DNA of 64,000 nt from Rhizobium sp. PDO1-076. GTDB taxonomy: Bacteria; Pseudomonadota; Alphaproteobacteria; Rhizobiales; Rhizobiaceae. The stretch spans positions 16,432 through 80,431 of the forward strand of contig NZ_AHZC01000011.1 of the NCBI RefSeq assembly GCF_000247475.1, given 5' to 3'. Under the pieces are notes generated by a model. It was given only the letters and a program-made list of their open reading frames with translations, did no database searches and had not been told where the DNA came from. The position numbers and the translations under genes are program-made. Shown in pieces: positions 54,596 through 63,941 of the stretch; position 1 is the first letter of the stretch, and every line of letters begins with the position of its first letter.

Positions 54596-55426
54596 ATGGA
54601 TGATATCCGTTTCAAGATTGCTGAGGCCGCGCGAATGGCGGGCGTATCGCCGTCGACATTGCGGCTTTGGGAAACGCAGGATCTGATCCAGCCGATCCGT
54701 ACGCCGAAGGGCCAGCGGCTTTATGATCGGGCACTCGTGGATCGGTTGAAGACGATTTCCTGGCTGCGGAGCGAAAAGGGACTTAATCCGGCTGCAATCC
54801 GGGAGAGCCTGCGGGGCGAACCTGTCGCGGTAGAACCCGAGATCACATCATTCGAGCCGGAAGAGGCCGGCGATCCCGCCAGTTTTCCCGTCGGCCTGAA
54901 GATCCGCCGCCTGCGCCGAGAGGCTGGCAAGACCCTGGAGGCCGTCGCGCAGAAAACCGGCGTGTCGGTGTCGCAGCTCTCGACATTCGAGCGCACCTCG
55001 CAGGGGCTGTCCTTTACGGCACTGCACGAGGTCGCCAGTTGTCTCGGAACCACGGTCGCGTCGCTCAGTGGTCAGGAGCAGGGGCAGGGGGGCGAATCGT
55101 TGATTCGCGACGGGAAGTGGCCATCTTGGCCCGCCACATCGTCCGGTGTCGCCATCCAGGTTCTGGCCGAGGGGCGCAACCAGATGGAATGCAATCGCTT
55201 CCAGCTTGCGCCTGGTGCGTCAAGCGAAGGGGCTTATCAGCACGCCGGCGAAGAATTTATCCACATGCTGTCGGGCAGCCTGGAGATCATCCTGGACGGG
55301 GATTGTTTTTTCGAACTGCATACCGGCGACAGCTTCTATTTCGAAAGCCGCAGGCCGCACTCCTGGCGCAACACATCGAGCAGTGAGACGGTTCTGATCT
55401 GGATCAATACACCGGCGACATTCTGA
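54596..55426 (+). CDS. Three-domain regulator: MerR HTH + XRE HTH + cupin
   Basis: The 276-residue protein has a MerR-type winged helix at residues about 7-75 (FKIAEAARMAGVSPSTLRLWETQDLIQPIRTPKGQRLYD). An XRE-type HTH follows at about 97-160 (GLKIRRLRREAGKTLEAVAQKTGVSVSQLSTFERTSQGL) and a cupin domain at about 190-270 (GAYQHAGEEFIHMLSGSLEIILDG...GDSFYFESRRPHSWRN). Two DNA-binding domains on one chain are unusual. It is divergent from gabT-gabD and is their probable regulator. The cupin His and Glu residues (H216, E219/E220, H257 region) suggest ligand or metal sensing. Confidence 0.86.
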   Translation: MDDIRFKIAEAARMAGVSPSTLRLWETQDLIQPIRTPKGQRLYDRALVDRLKTISWLRSEKGLNPAAIRESLRGEPVAVEPEITSFEPEEAGDPASFPVGLKIRRLRREAGKTLEAVAQKTGVSVSQLSTFERTSQGLSFTALHEVASCLGTTVASLSGQEQGQGGESLIRDGKWPSWPATSSGVAIQVLAEGRNQMECNRFQLAPGASSEGAYQHAGEEFIHMLSGSLEIILDGDCFFELHTGDSFYFESRRPHSWRNTSSSETVLIWINTPATF

Positions 55427-55459
55427 TTTGGACGGTTCTGTCGCCATTCGGCACACATA

Positions 55460-55495
55460 AAAAAGCCCGGCGCCATTTCTGGAGCCGGGCTTTTT
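55460..55495. terminator. Bidirectional terminator
   Basis: AAAAAGCCCGGC pairs with GCCGGGCTTTTT over 12 bp with a 12-base loop, with T runs on both strands. It separates the convergent regulator and outer-membrane factor genes. Confidence 0.88.
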
Positions 55496-55509
55496 CGGAT
55501 GCGGGCCTA

Positions 55510-56931
55510 TTACATGGTCTTGGCGGTTTTCGTGTCGAAAGCGTAGCCTCCGCCGATCGCCACGTTCAAGTTCACATAGTCTGTTGCCATCTGCTGAACG
55601 GCGGCTGCGAGATTTGCACGCGCGCTGTCGACCGAGCGCTGCGCGTCGAGAACGTCGAGCAGCGACGATGCACCATCGCGGTAGCTAGCTGTCGAGAGCG
55701 ACAGGGCTTCCTGGTAGGATGCTACCGTTGCGTTCAATGCGGACACTGTCCGGCGCGTGCGGCTCATCGAAGCCAGGGCATTTTCCACGTCTTCAACCGA
55801 CGACAGGACGGTCTGCTTCCAAGCCAGATACTGTTCGCGGGCCGATGAGTTGGCAATATCGACATTGGCCTTGAGGCGACCGCCGTCGAAGATCGGCAGG
55901 GTCAGGCTTGGGCCGAAGGACCAGGGTGTGACGCCGCCGCTTGCGGCGCTGGTAGCGATGATGCTGGTCGAGATCGTGCCGCTGAGCGAGATCGACGGAT
56001 AAAGCTGTGCTTCTGCGACACCAATCTGAGCAACTGCTGCGGCGAGATTGCGCTCGGCTGCACGGATGTCCGGACGATTGCGGATCAGGTCTGCCGGGAT
56101 GCCGGCGCTGACACTGCGCCGAGCGTAAGGCTGAGACGCACCCTTCTGCAGATCGGCGACCAGCGAAGATGCCGGGAGGCCGAGCAGCAAGGCGATGCGA
56201 TGTGCCGAGGCGCGGAAGCTGGTTTCGAGGCCCGGAATTTCAGACAGCGTCGAATTGACCAGACCCTCGGACTGCACGACATCGAGACGCGATGCTGCAC
56301 CGGCTTCAAGCTGAAGCTTGGTCAGGTCAAAGGTTTCACGGCGGGATGCCAAGCTCTTTTTAGCGATGGCGATTCGCTCCTGGAAGAAGCGCGCATCGAT
56401 ATAGGCGGTGGCGATGCTGGACAGGTAGGTCAGGCGCGCAACGTCGGCGCTGGCATAAGCTGCGTCGAGTGATGCCTTGGAGCTTTCCTTGGTCCGGCGA
56501 TACTGGCCGAACAGGTCAAGCACCCAGGACGCACTCAAGCCACCCGAGCTGGTCGATGTTGTCGCCGTCGACTGACTGGAGTTGGCGCCGCGGCCCGTCT
56601 GACGCGACGTTTCCTGCGATGCGGACACGTCTAGCCGAGGCCTGGCGCTCGCGTCGGCGGCGAGATAGCTCGCTTCGGCAGCGGTGATGCGTTCAAGTGC
56701 CTGGAGCACGTCGAGGTTCTGGTTCATGCCCTGCTCGACCAGCGAATTCAACTTTGGATCGTTGAATGCGGTCCACCAGGCCACAGTCGTGACATCGCCA
56801 TTTGCTTGTTTGCCGCCTTCGCCAAATTTGGCCGGCAACGGGGTCTCTGGCGCGGTGTGATCAGGACCGGTCACGCAGCCGGAAAGTAGAAGCATCGCGA
56901 GGGGAGCGGCTATGCGAATAGAACCCATCAT
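55510..56931 (-). CDS. Outer-membrane efflux factor (OprM/NodT family lipoprotein)
   Basis: The 473-residue TolC-like protein has a lipoprotein signal (LLLSGC, C19) and two similar helical halves with the family motifs VAWWTAFNDPKLNSLVEQGMNQN near the start and PLPIFDGGRLKANVDIANSS in the second half. It forms the outer-membrane channel for the RND pump encoded upstream. The gap to the pump gene (142 bp) contains a strong hairpin. Two adjacent ATG codons can serve as start. Confidence 0.9.
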   Translation of the reverse strand: MMGSIRIAAPLAMLLLSGCVTGPDHTAPETPLPAKFGEGGKQANGDVTTVAWWTAFNDPKLNSLVEQGMNQNLDVLQALERITAAEASYLAADASARPRLDVSASQETSRQTGRGANSSQSTATTSTSSGGLSASWVLDLFGQYRRTKESSKASLDAAYASADVARLTYLSSIATAYIDARFFQERIAIAKKSLASRRETFDLTKLQLEAGAASRLDVVQSEGLVNSTLSEIPGLETSFRASAHRIALLLGLPASSLVADLQKGASQPYARRSVSAGIPADLIRNRPDIRAAERNLAAAVAQIGVAEAQLYPSISLSGTISTSIIATSAASGGVTPWSFGPSLTLPIFDGGRLKANVDIANSSAREQYLAWKQTVLSSVEDVENALASMSRTRRTVSALNATVASYQEALSLSTASYRDGASSLLDVLDAQRSVDSARANLAAAVQQMATDYVNLNVAIGGGYAFDTKTAKTM

Positions 56932-57015
56932 CTTTTCCTAGATCTTTCACCCAAGTTACGGACCGCAGCCTGATTCGTTCATGAGACCGCGGTTGCGTGA
57001 ATTTATGCTTAATTA

Positions 57016-57046
57016 TTGTGTCGGCTTTCCCCGAAAGCCGACACAA
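57016..57046. terminator. 14-bp perfect hairpin between pump and outer-membrane factor genes
   Basis: The stem 57016-57029 with 57033-57046 has a 3-base loop. On the minus strand it is followed by ATAATT, not a clean T run, so it may attenuate rather than stop transcription into the outer-membrane factor gene, or protect the 3' end of the pump mRNA. Confidence 0.6.
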
Positions 57047-57073
57047 TCTTTCCTTAACCTATCAACACCGTGA

Positions 57074-60000
57074 TCAAGATGACAGGGGGGGCGTGCGTTT
57101 TTCCCTGCTGGAAAGCTTGCGAATGATGACAAAGAACGACGGCACGAAGAAAATTCCAAGTGCAGTCGCTGTCAACATGCCGCCAAGCACGCCAATGCCG
57201 ATCGAATTCTGCGCTGCCGACCCGGCACCCGTTGCGATTGCAAGCGGTACGACGCCCAGAATGAAGGCCAGCGATGTCATGATGATCGGGCGCAGACGAA
57301 GCTTTGCAGCCTCGAGTGTCGCTTCGATCAGCCCAACGCCTGCCGCATGCCGGTCCTTGGCAAATTCCACGATGAGAATCGCGTTCTTTGCAGCAAGACC
57401 GATCGTCGTCAGCAGACCCACCTTGAAGTAGACGTCGTTCGACTGGCCGAACAGTGAAGCGGCGGCCACGGCGCCAAGAACGCCGACGGGCACAGCCATG
57501 ATGACCGAGAACGGGATTGACCAGCTTTCGTAGAGCGCTGCCAGGCAGAGGAAGACGATCAGTACCGAAAGGGCATACAGCATCGGTGCCTGAGATCCCG
57601 ACAGACGTTCCTGGTAGGAAATGCCCTGCCAGGCCACGGTATAGCCGCCGCCCAGTTCGGCGGTTAGCTGTTCCATGGTGTCCATTGACGTGCCAGAGCT
57701 GACACCCGCACCCGCCGCGCCTTCGAGTGAGATTGCGCCGATACCGTTGTAACGGTCGAGGTTCGGTGCACCGGTGATCCATTGCAGGTTGGTGAAGGCC
57801 GAGAAAGGCACCATCTCGCCGGTACCGTTTCGGGCAAACCATTCGTTGATGGAATCCGAGCGCATGCGATAGGGCGCATCGCCCTGAACGATCACTGGCT
57901 TCAACTCGCTATTGAGGGTGAAGTCGTTGACGTCCCGACCGGCAAAGATCGTCGACAGCATGGAGTTGACGGTGGCGAGATCGAGCCCCATCGCGCCCAT
58001 CTTCTCCTGATCAAGAAGGATCTTGAGCTGGCTTTCGGACGGCGGGCTGTTGGAGCGCAGCGAGCTGACATTCGCATTGCTTCCGCCGGCCTGGATCAAT
58101 TTCTGGGACGCTGCCGTCAGGGCTTCGGTGCCATTCTTGCCGCTATCGACGAGATACATCGAGAAACCGCTCGAATTTCCGAGGCCCGGAATTGCAGGAG
58201 GCTGCAACGGGAAGACCATGGCGTCACGCAGGGTGAAGAAATAGCCCATGGCGCGCTGGACGACTGCGGACGCAGCCTGATCCGGCGACTTTCTCAGGTC
58301 GAAGTCCTTCAGCTTGGCGAAGACCATGGCGTAGTTCTGGCCCGAGCCGGTGAAGCTGAAGCCGGATACCGCGAAAACGTCCTGGATCGAGTCTTTTTCC
58401 TTCTCGAGATAGAAGTCTTCGATCTTCTTGATGACTTCTTCCGTCCGCGCGGTTGTGGCGCCGTTCGGAAGCTGGACAATCGTCATCAGCACGCCCTGGT
58501 CTTCCTGTGGCAGGAAGGAGGTGGGCATGCGGATGAAGAACCAGGCGCATCCAGCGATGACGACTGCAAACATCAGCATCACGCGCATCGGGCGCTTCAA
58601 GAGGTAAGCGATCGACGAAACATAGCTGTTGGTCGTCTTTTCGAAGTTGCGGTTGAACCAGCCGGCCAAGCCGCGCTTTTCCGCCGTGTGGTCGATTGGT
58701 TTCAGCATCGTGGCGCAGAGTGCCGGCGTCAGCACGATGGCAACGAGGGCCGACAGCAGCATCGCGGATATGATTGTGACGGAGAACTGGCGGTAGATGA
58801 TGCCCGTGGAACCGCCGAAGAAGGCCATCGGGATGAAGACCGCGGTGAGGACCAGGGCGATGCCGACGATGGCGCCGGTGATTTCGCCCATCGACTTTTC
58901 GGTGGCTTCAAGCGGCGACAAGCCTTCTTCCGACATGATGCGCTCGACGTTTTCGACGACGACGATCGCGTCGTCGACGAGAAGGCCGATGGCCAGCACC
59001 ATGGCAAACATCGTCAATGTGTTGATCGAGTAGCCCGTCAACGCGAGGATGCCGAAGGTTCCCAGCAAAACGACAGGTACCGCAATCATCGGGATGATCG
59101 TTGCGCGCAGGTTCTGCAGGAAAATCAGCAACACGAAGAACACCAGCACGATCGCCTCGATCAGCGTGTGGACAACTTTCTCGATCGAAAGCTGAACAAA
59201 TGGGGTCGTGTCGTAGGGATAGGTGATGACGACATTTTCAGGCAGGCTCGGAGCAACCGCATTCAAGGCAGCCTTGACGCGGGCAGCCGTGTCGAGGGCA
59301 TTTGCACCGGTTGCCAGGTTCACGGCAAAGCCGGTTGCCGGCTTGCGGTTGGAACGGGTGTTTGTCGAATACTCCTCCTGGCCGATCTCGATACGCGAGA
59401 CATCGCTGAGGCGAACGGTTGCACCGTCGGTTTCAACCTTGAGAATGATCGATTCGAAATCGCCAACCGTCTGTAGCTGGCTCTGCGCCGTTACCGTGAC
59501 ATTCAGTTGCTGACCCATGGCCACTGGCTGGCCGCCGATCGAACCAACGGATACCTGGGTGTTCTGCGCCTGAATGGCGGAGGTGATATCGCTCGGCGTC
59601 AACTGGAACTTGTTGAGCTTGAGCGGGTCAAGCCAGACGCGCATGGCATAACCGGTACCAAAGATCTGGATGCTCCCGACGCCTTCCAGCCGCTTGATCT
59701 GATCCTCGATCTGGCTGGTGAAGATATCGCCGAGTTCAACCGGGCTGCGCTGGCCGTCGGTCGACACCAGGGCGCCGACGAGCAGAATGCTGGAGGTTGA
59801 CCGGGTGACCGAAAGACCGGTCGTCTGAACGACATCCGGAAGCTGCGACTGTACGAGTTGCAGCTTGTTCTGCACCTGAACCTGGGCGATGTCCGGGTCG
59901 ATGGTGTTGCCGAACGTCAGTGTGACGGTCGCAGATCCAGTGCTGGATGACGAGGTCATGTAGGTGAGGTCATCAAGGCCGGTCATGCCGTCCTCAATGA

Positions 60001-60190
60001 TCGATGTCACCGACTTTTCCACCGTTTCGGCACTGGCGCCGGTATAGGTTGCCGAAATACGAACCGTCGTCGGTGCGATTTCCGGATATTGGGCGATCGA
60101 CAATGTCGAGATCGCCAAGGCGCCTCCCAACATTATGATGATCGCGATCACCCATGCAAAGATCGGGCGACGGATGAAATACTTGGCCAT
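57074..60190 (-). CDS. RND efflux pump permease (AcrB/HAE1 family)
   Basis: The 1038-residue inner-membrane transporter has twelve membrane helices and two large periplasmic loops. It starts with the typical FIRRPIFAWVIAI, and its proton-relay pair D406-D407 in GLLVDDAIVVVENVERIM matches D407/D408 of AcrB. It is part of a tripartite pump with the adaptor upstream (gap 41 bp) and the outer-membrane factor downstream. It exports hydrophobic compounds; the specific substrates are unknown. Confidence 0.95.
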   Translation of the reverse strand: MAKYFIRRPIFAWVIAIIIMLGGALAISTLSIAQYPEIAPTTVRISATYTGASAETVEKSVTSIIEDGMTGLDDLTYMTSSSSTGSATVTLTFGNTIDPDIAQVQVQNKLQLVQSQLPDVVQTTGLSVTRSTSSILLVGALVSTDGQRSPVELGDIFTSQIEDQIKRLEGVGSIQIFGTGYAMRVWLDPLKLNKFQLTPSDITSAIQAQNTQVSVGSIGGQPVAMGQQLNVTVTAQSQLQTVGDFESIILKVETDGATVRLSDVSRIEIGQEEYSTNTRSNRKPATGFAVNLATGANALDTAARVKAALNAVAPSLPENVVITYPYDTTPFVQLSIEKVVHTLIEAIVLVFFVLLIFLQNLRATIIPMIAVPVVLLGTFGILALTGYSINTLTMFAMVLAIGLLVDDAIVVVENVERIMSEEGLSPLEATEKSMGEITGAIVGIALVLTAVFIPMAFFGGSTGIIYRQFSVTIISAMLLSALVAIVLTPALCATMLKPIDHTAEKRGLAGWFNRNFEKTTNSYVSSIAYLLKRPMRVMLMFAVVIAGCAWFFIRMPTSFLPQEDQGVLMTIVQLPNGATTARTEEVIKKIEDFYLEKEKDSIQDVFAVSGFSFTGSGQNYAMVFAKLKDFDLRKSPDQAASAVVQRAMGYFFTLRDAMVFPLQPPAIPGLGNSSGFSMYLVDSGKNGTEALTAASQKLIQAGGSNANVSSLRSNSPPSESQLKILLDQEKMGAMGLDLATVNSMLSTIFAGRDVNDFTLNSELKPVIVQGDAPYRMRSDSINEWFARNGTGEMVPFSAFTNLQWITGAPNLDRYNGIGAISLEGAAGAGVSSGTSMDTMEQLTAELGGGYTVAWQGISYQERLSGSQAPMLYALSVLIVFLCLAALYESWSIPFSVIMAVPVGVLGAVAAASLFGQSNDVYFKVGLLTTIGLAAKNAILIVEFAKDRHAAGVGLIEATLEAAKLRLRPIIMTSLAFILGVVPLAIATGAGSAAQNSIGIGVLGGMLTATALGIFFVPSFFVIIRKLSSREKRTPPLSS

Positions 60191-60231
60191 TGGTTATCCC
60201 TTAACGCCTGTTGTGCCTAGCCGGAGCGCGA

Positions 60232-61440
60232 TTATGGCTGCGCTGCAGGGGCGGCGGCGGGCGCCGCGGTTTCAACGACGAATCCCTGTTCATTGACGGT
60301 GGATTCCACAGGCTGGACAGGTGCGCCGTCACCGATCCACTGGAAGCCGTCCACGATCAGCTTGTCGCCGTCCTTGATGCCGGAAGCCACCAGCCAGTTG
60401 TTGCCGGAAATCTGGCTCTCGGTGAAGGTGCGGGTTTCGACCTTGTTCTCGGCGGTGACGAATTTTGCGTTCAGTTCGCCCTGTGCATTGCGGGTGGCGG
60501 CGCGCTGGGGAATGAGGAAGCCGTTCTCGGTTCCAACTGTCACGGTTGCGCGGACATACATGCCCGGCAGAACGAGGTTGTCCGGGTTGTCGAAGACCGC
60601 ACGGATCGAATATGTCCCGGTCGTCTGGCTGACGGCCATTTCCGACATGTCGAGCTTGCCGACGATCGGATATTGCTGACCATCTTCCAGCGTCAGGCGA
60701 ATTTCGGCCCTCTGGTCGCCCGACTGATCGATGCGGCCTGCCTTCATGGCTTCGCGCAGACGCAGGAGATTGACGCTGGATTCGGTCAGTTCGATGTAAA
60801 TCGGGTCGAGGCGACGCAACGTCGTCAGCGCATCCGTCTGGTTGGCGGTCACGACGTTGCCGATCGAAAAGGCAGACGCGTTTGTCACGCCTTCGAAGGG
60901 AGCACGGATCTCGGTCAGATTGAGGTTGATTTCCGCTGCGCGCAGAGCGGCCCTGGCCTGGGCCACATCGGCCTGCGCCTGCAGAAGTGTCACGCGGGCA
61001 TTCTCAAGCTCGACCTGTGTCGCGCCGCTGTTGACCAGGCGCTCCTGGCGGGCCAGGTTTGACTGGGCTGTCGGAACGCTTGCTTCGGCCTTTTCGAGGC
61101 TCGCCTGGGCCTGTGCGACTTCCGCGCTGTAGCTGTCGTCTTCAATCTTGAACAGCAGATCGCCGGCCTTGACTTCGCTGCCCTCCTTGAAGGCGATCTC
61201 CTTGATCACACCGCTGACACGCGGACGGATTTCCGCGGTCTGGAAGGCGGATGCGCGGCCGGGAAGCGTGGAGGTGAGGGGATGAGACGCCTGCTTCATG
61301 AGCACCACGCTGACCGGAGACGGCGGCTTTTCGCCACCGGCCGCGCCTGCGGCGTTCTGTGCTGTGTCGGAATCGCTGCAGCCGGCAAGCGCCGCCGCGC
61401 AGAGTACGAGGACGGAAGTGAGCTTAAGACGTCGAGTCAT
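60232..61440 (-). CDS. RND efflux periplasmic adaptor lipoprotein (HlyD/MFP family)
   Basis: The 402-residue protein has a lipoprotein signal with lipobox LAGC (C21), then the usual barrel-sandwich/coiled-coil pattern: SGVIKEIAFKEGSEVKAGDLLFKIEDDSYSAEVAQAQASLEKAE and the return strand LTEIRAPFEGVTNASAFSIG. It connects the pump and outer-membrane channel. ATG 61440 was chosen because it starts directly before the signal sequence; the 15-residue longer frame is not supported. Confidence 0.93.
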   Translation of the reverse strand: MTRRLKLTSVLVLCAAALAGCSDSDTAQNAAGAAGGEKPPSPVSVVLMKQASHPLTSTLPGRASAFQTAEIRPRVSGVIKEIAFKEGSEVKAGDLLFKIEDDSYSAEVAQAQASLEKAEASVPTAQSNLARQERLVNSGATQVELENARVTLLQAQADVAQARAALRAAEINLNLTEIRAPFEGVTNASAFSIGNVVTANQTDALTTLRRLDPIYIELTESSVNLLRLREAMKAGRIDQSGDQRAEIRLTLEDGQQYPIVGKLDMSEMAVSQTTGTYSIRAVFDNPDNLVLPGMYVRATVTVGTENGFLIPQRAATRNAQGELNAKFVTAENKVETRTFTESQISGNNWLVASGIKDGDKLIVDGFQWIGDGAPVQPVESTVNEQGFVVETAAPAAAPAAQP

Positions 61441-61566
61441 GGGGGGTTCCAAAGCGAGAATGACGAAAGGCACCTTGCGAAGCAAATCCCATGCCCATTA
61501 GGAGCCTTGAGAAACTGCTACGCCCGATGCCGCGACTGTCGCCCCGTCCCAAGGGCGACGAATGCG

Positions 61567-61594
61567 AAGTGACGTAAGTTAAGTTTCATCACTT
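61567..61594. promoter_or_regulatory. Inverted repeat upstream of the efflux operon
   Basis: AAGTGA-N16-TCACTT is a perfect 6-bp inverted repeat enclosing AAGTTAAGTT. It overlaps the stop codon of the TetR gene and lies before the adaptor gene, so it could be the TetR operator. Confidence 0.45.
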
Positions 61595-62260
61595 GGCAAG
61601 AGGCGAGCGCAAGGCGATGTCAATAAGATTGACGACTTCCTTACACCGTGTTGCCAATTTATCGGTATTTTCCATCCCGAGCATGACAGGATGAATCACA
61701 CATGCGAGAGCATCAAAAGCCGCGCTGGCATATCGGTAAATATCGGTGACCTGGTACAGGCCTTCGCTTTCGCCGGCACGAATGATCTCGGCGATTGTCT
61801 CGACCACCATTTCGCGGAAGCGTTCGCCGCAATCCAGTTCTTCCCGGATGGTGACCTGGATCATCTCGAAGACGAAGGGGGCGTCCTTCTGGTCAGCAAG
61901 ATGCTCATCCATCAGATGGTGGGCAAGCTCGTAAAGCCGGACCGGGGCGGGCTTGTTCTGATCAAGTATCTTCAGTTCGTTGATCGTTTCCTGGATCGCG
62001 CGGGTTGCGATCGCATCCACCAGGCTGGCTTTTGTGCGAAAATGTTTGAAGACGTTGGCGGGTGACATCGACAGTTCTGCGGCGATGTCCGCGATCGTGA
62101 CGCTGGCGTAGCCATGTGTGCGAAACAGGGTTTCGGCCATGTTCAGAATGTCTTCCCGCGTTTCCTCGGCAGGTCGACGCGATCGGCGCGGCGCAGAGTG
62201 CCGCTCAGAGATGATCTGAGCGGTACTCTTCTTCATGCATTTGTCGAAACCTGATGACAC
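61589..62260 (-). CDS. TetR-family regulator of the efflux operon
   Basis: The 223-residue protein has a basic N-terminal tail, a TetR helix-turn-helix (about residues 34-80: DILNMAETLFRTHGYASVTIADIAAELSMSPANVFKHFRTKASL) and a helical ligand domain. It probably represses the downstream RND genes, as AcrR/BepR do. The start is uncertain: GTG 62260 sits 7 bp after the purC2 stop with GGAGA upstream, while ATG 62236 lacks a ribosome site. Confidence 0.86.
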   Translation of the reverse strand: MSSGFDKCMKKSTAQIISERHSAPRRSRRPAEETREDILNMAETLFRTHGYASVTIADIAAELSMSPANVFKHFRTKASLVDAIATRAIQETINELKILDQNKPAPVRLYELAHHLMDEHLADQKDAPFVFEMIQVTIREELDCGERFREMVVETIAEIIRAGESEGLYQVTDIYRYASAAFDALACVIHPVMLGMENTDKLATRCKEVVNLIDIALRSPLAK

Positions 62261-62266
62261 GATCGC

Positions 62267-63217
62267 TCATATCTCCGGAAAGTAGCGGGCAAGATTTTCG
62301 CGGACCCGATCCTTTGGTGTCGCGCCGCGATCGTCGGGGACAAATGTCTGTCCGGTGATTGCTTCATAGGCCTTTATATAGACCGCCGACGTGTCTTCGA
62401 CCAGCGCCTGTGGAATTTGGGGGATTTCATCCTTGTAGGGGTCGCAGCGTTCGGCGACCCAGGAGCGGACGAAATCCTTGTCAAAGCTAGCCGGGCGCGT
62501 ACCGTTTTCGAAGGCTTGTGGATAACTTTCGGCGATCCAGTAGCGACTGCTGTCGGGTGTGTGGATCTCATCTGCGAGGATGATGGTGCCATTCTCGTCC
62601 ACGCCGAACTCGTATTTGGTATCGACCAGGATCAGTCCACGCTCGGCGGCCAGCGTCTGGCCCCTGGCGAAGAGAGCCAGCGCATACTGCGACAGCGTTT
62701 GCCACTGTTCGGCAGTGAGGAGGTTCTTGGAGATGATTTCATCCGGGGTCAGCGGTTCGTCATGGCCGCCGTCGAATTCCTTGCTGGTCGGCGTGATGAT
62801 CGGTGTTGGAAGCTTCTCGTTGTCGCGCATGCCATCGGGCAGGGTGATGCCGTACATGCGGCGCTCGCCCTTCTTGTAGAGGGTGAGGATCGAAGTGCCG
62901 GTCGTGCCGGCCAGATAGCCGCGCACGACGACTTCGACCGGAAGGATGTCGAGGCGCTTGCCGATCACGACATTCGGATCCGGATAGGAGATCACATGGT
63001 TCGGGCAGATGTCCTTGGTCTCATCGAACCAGTAGCGTGCGGTCTGGGTCAGGACCTGGCCCTTATAAGGAATGCAGGTGAGGATCCGGTCGAAGGCGCT
63101 CAGGCGGTCCGTCGAGATGATGATCCGGCTGCCGTCCGGCAAATCGTAGTTTTCCCGGACTTTGCCGCCATAGTAGTTCGGCAGTTCAGGAAAATGAGCT
63201 TCGGACAGGGTGCGCAT
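62267..63217 (-). CDS. purC2: SAICAR synthetase, second (plant/yeast-type) form
   Basis: The 316-residue phosphoribosylaminoimidazole-succinocarboxamide synthase has the PurC motifs [40 protein letters not shown] and [30 protein letters not shown]. It is longer than the usual bacterial enzyme (about 240-255 residues) and resembles the yeast/plant type. Rhizobia commonly carry this as purC2 besides the purC in the main pur cluster. ATG 63217 is preferred by family alignment; GAGGATCC lies upstream. It is followed closely by the tetR gene. Confidence 0.9.
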   Translation of the reverse strand: MRTLSEAHFPELPNYYGGKVRENYDLPDGSRIIISTDRLSAFDRILTCIPYKGQVLTQTARYWFDETKDICPNHVISYPDPNVVIGKRLDILPVEVVVRGYLAGTTGTSILTLYKKGERRMYGITLPDGMRDNEKLPTPIITPTSKEFDGGHDEPLTPDEIISKNLLTAEQWQTLSQYALALFARGQTLAAERGLILVDTKYEFGVDENGTIILADEIHTPDSSRYWIAESYPQAFENGTRPASFDKDFVRSWVAERCDPYKDEIPQIPQALVEDTSAVYIKAYEAITGQTFVPDDRGATPKDRVRENLARYFPEI

Positions 63218-63647
63218 CGGACAGGATCCTCTCATCGTTGCCATTGCATAACACGCAGATGGCTTGGGAACAGTCCTGCGGCTATCGCAAAGACGGCAGT
63301 CTTTCAAAGGAAAAGCGCAAGCCGAGTCGCCATTCGCGCCGTTTTGTTGCCGCGGAGAGGTCAATAGGCGAAAGACAGTGGGCGTTGCGGTTGCCGAAAC
63401 GTGACCGACGCTCGGTGATTGCCAGCCGCGCGCGCAAGACAGCTGCTTGCGTGACACTATAGCGAAAAGGCCAACAGCTTGCACCTTGCCGGAACCCAAG
63501 CTTGGCGAGGGCAGGCAATGCCACAGCTGGGGCTGCCGCTATGATTTGCCGCATTGCGTTCTTTCAGATTGTCCGACTTTTTGTTTGGCAACCCGCAGCC
63601 CACAGGCAAGGCTCCTATAGAGAGGCGTCCTGTAGAAAGGCATTAGC
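63218..63647. other. Intergenic region (430 bp) between divergent genes
   Basis: No gene is supported here. Overlapping frames on both strands lack ribosome sites and family features. The region must carry promoters for purC2 (-) and the small membrane protein (+). No operator, tRNA or repeat was recognised. Confidence 0.5.
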
Positions 63648-63863
63648 ATGCTGTCAGCCGTCTTTTACCGAATCCCTGTTTTCGGCTGGATGCTCAAGGA
63701 GGCCATGCAAGGGCCCACCACCGCCAAGATCCTGTTCGTCGTCAATCTGCTGATGATCTGGTTGCTGGCGGTCCTGGCCTTTGGCTACCCGGCGATCATT
63801 ATTCCGGCTCTCGCAGCCGTTCCTGCCATGTTTGTCGTGCTTATCCTGATCACAATGGGGTAA
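63648..63863 (+). CDS. Small membrane protein of unknown function
   Basis: The 71-residue protein has two predicted membrane helices (about residues 27-47 and 49-69) after an amphipathic N-terminus (MLSAVFYRIPVFGWMLKEAM). It is conserved in appearance with small hydrophobic rhizobial proteins, but I assign no function. A GAAAGG site lies before the ATG. Confidence 0.7.
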   Translation: MLSAVFYRIPVFGWMLKEAMQGPTTAKILFVVNLLMIWLLAVLAFGYPAIIIPALAAVPAMFVVLILITMG

Positions 63864-63879
63864 ATTCCCCATTTGCCAC

Positions 63880-63941
63880 TGCCCCATTTCTAGGCGAGCC
63901 TGCTAATTTCTAGGCAAGGCCTCAGAGGATGCGGTGGGGCA
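63880..63941. repeat. Direct repeats inside an inverted repeat
   Basis: ATTTCTAGGC occurs at 63886-63895 and again at 63906-63915, exactly 20 bp apart. Both lie between TGCCCCA (63880-63886) and its complement TGGGGCA (63935-63941). The 20-bp phasing would suit two protein monomers on one face of DNA, before a gene lying beyond the window. The rest of the window (63942-64000) is AT-rich. Confidence 0.45.

Noticed and set aside
57782..59476. 564-codon open frame on the + strand
   Set aside because: It is antisense to the RND permease gene; the composition (very His/Arg/Asp/Glu-rich) is typical of a shadow frame.
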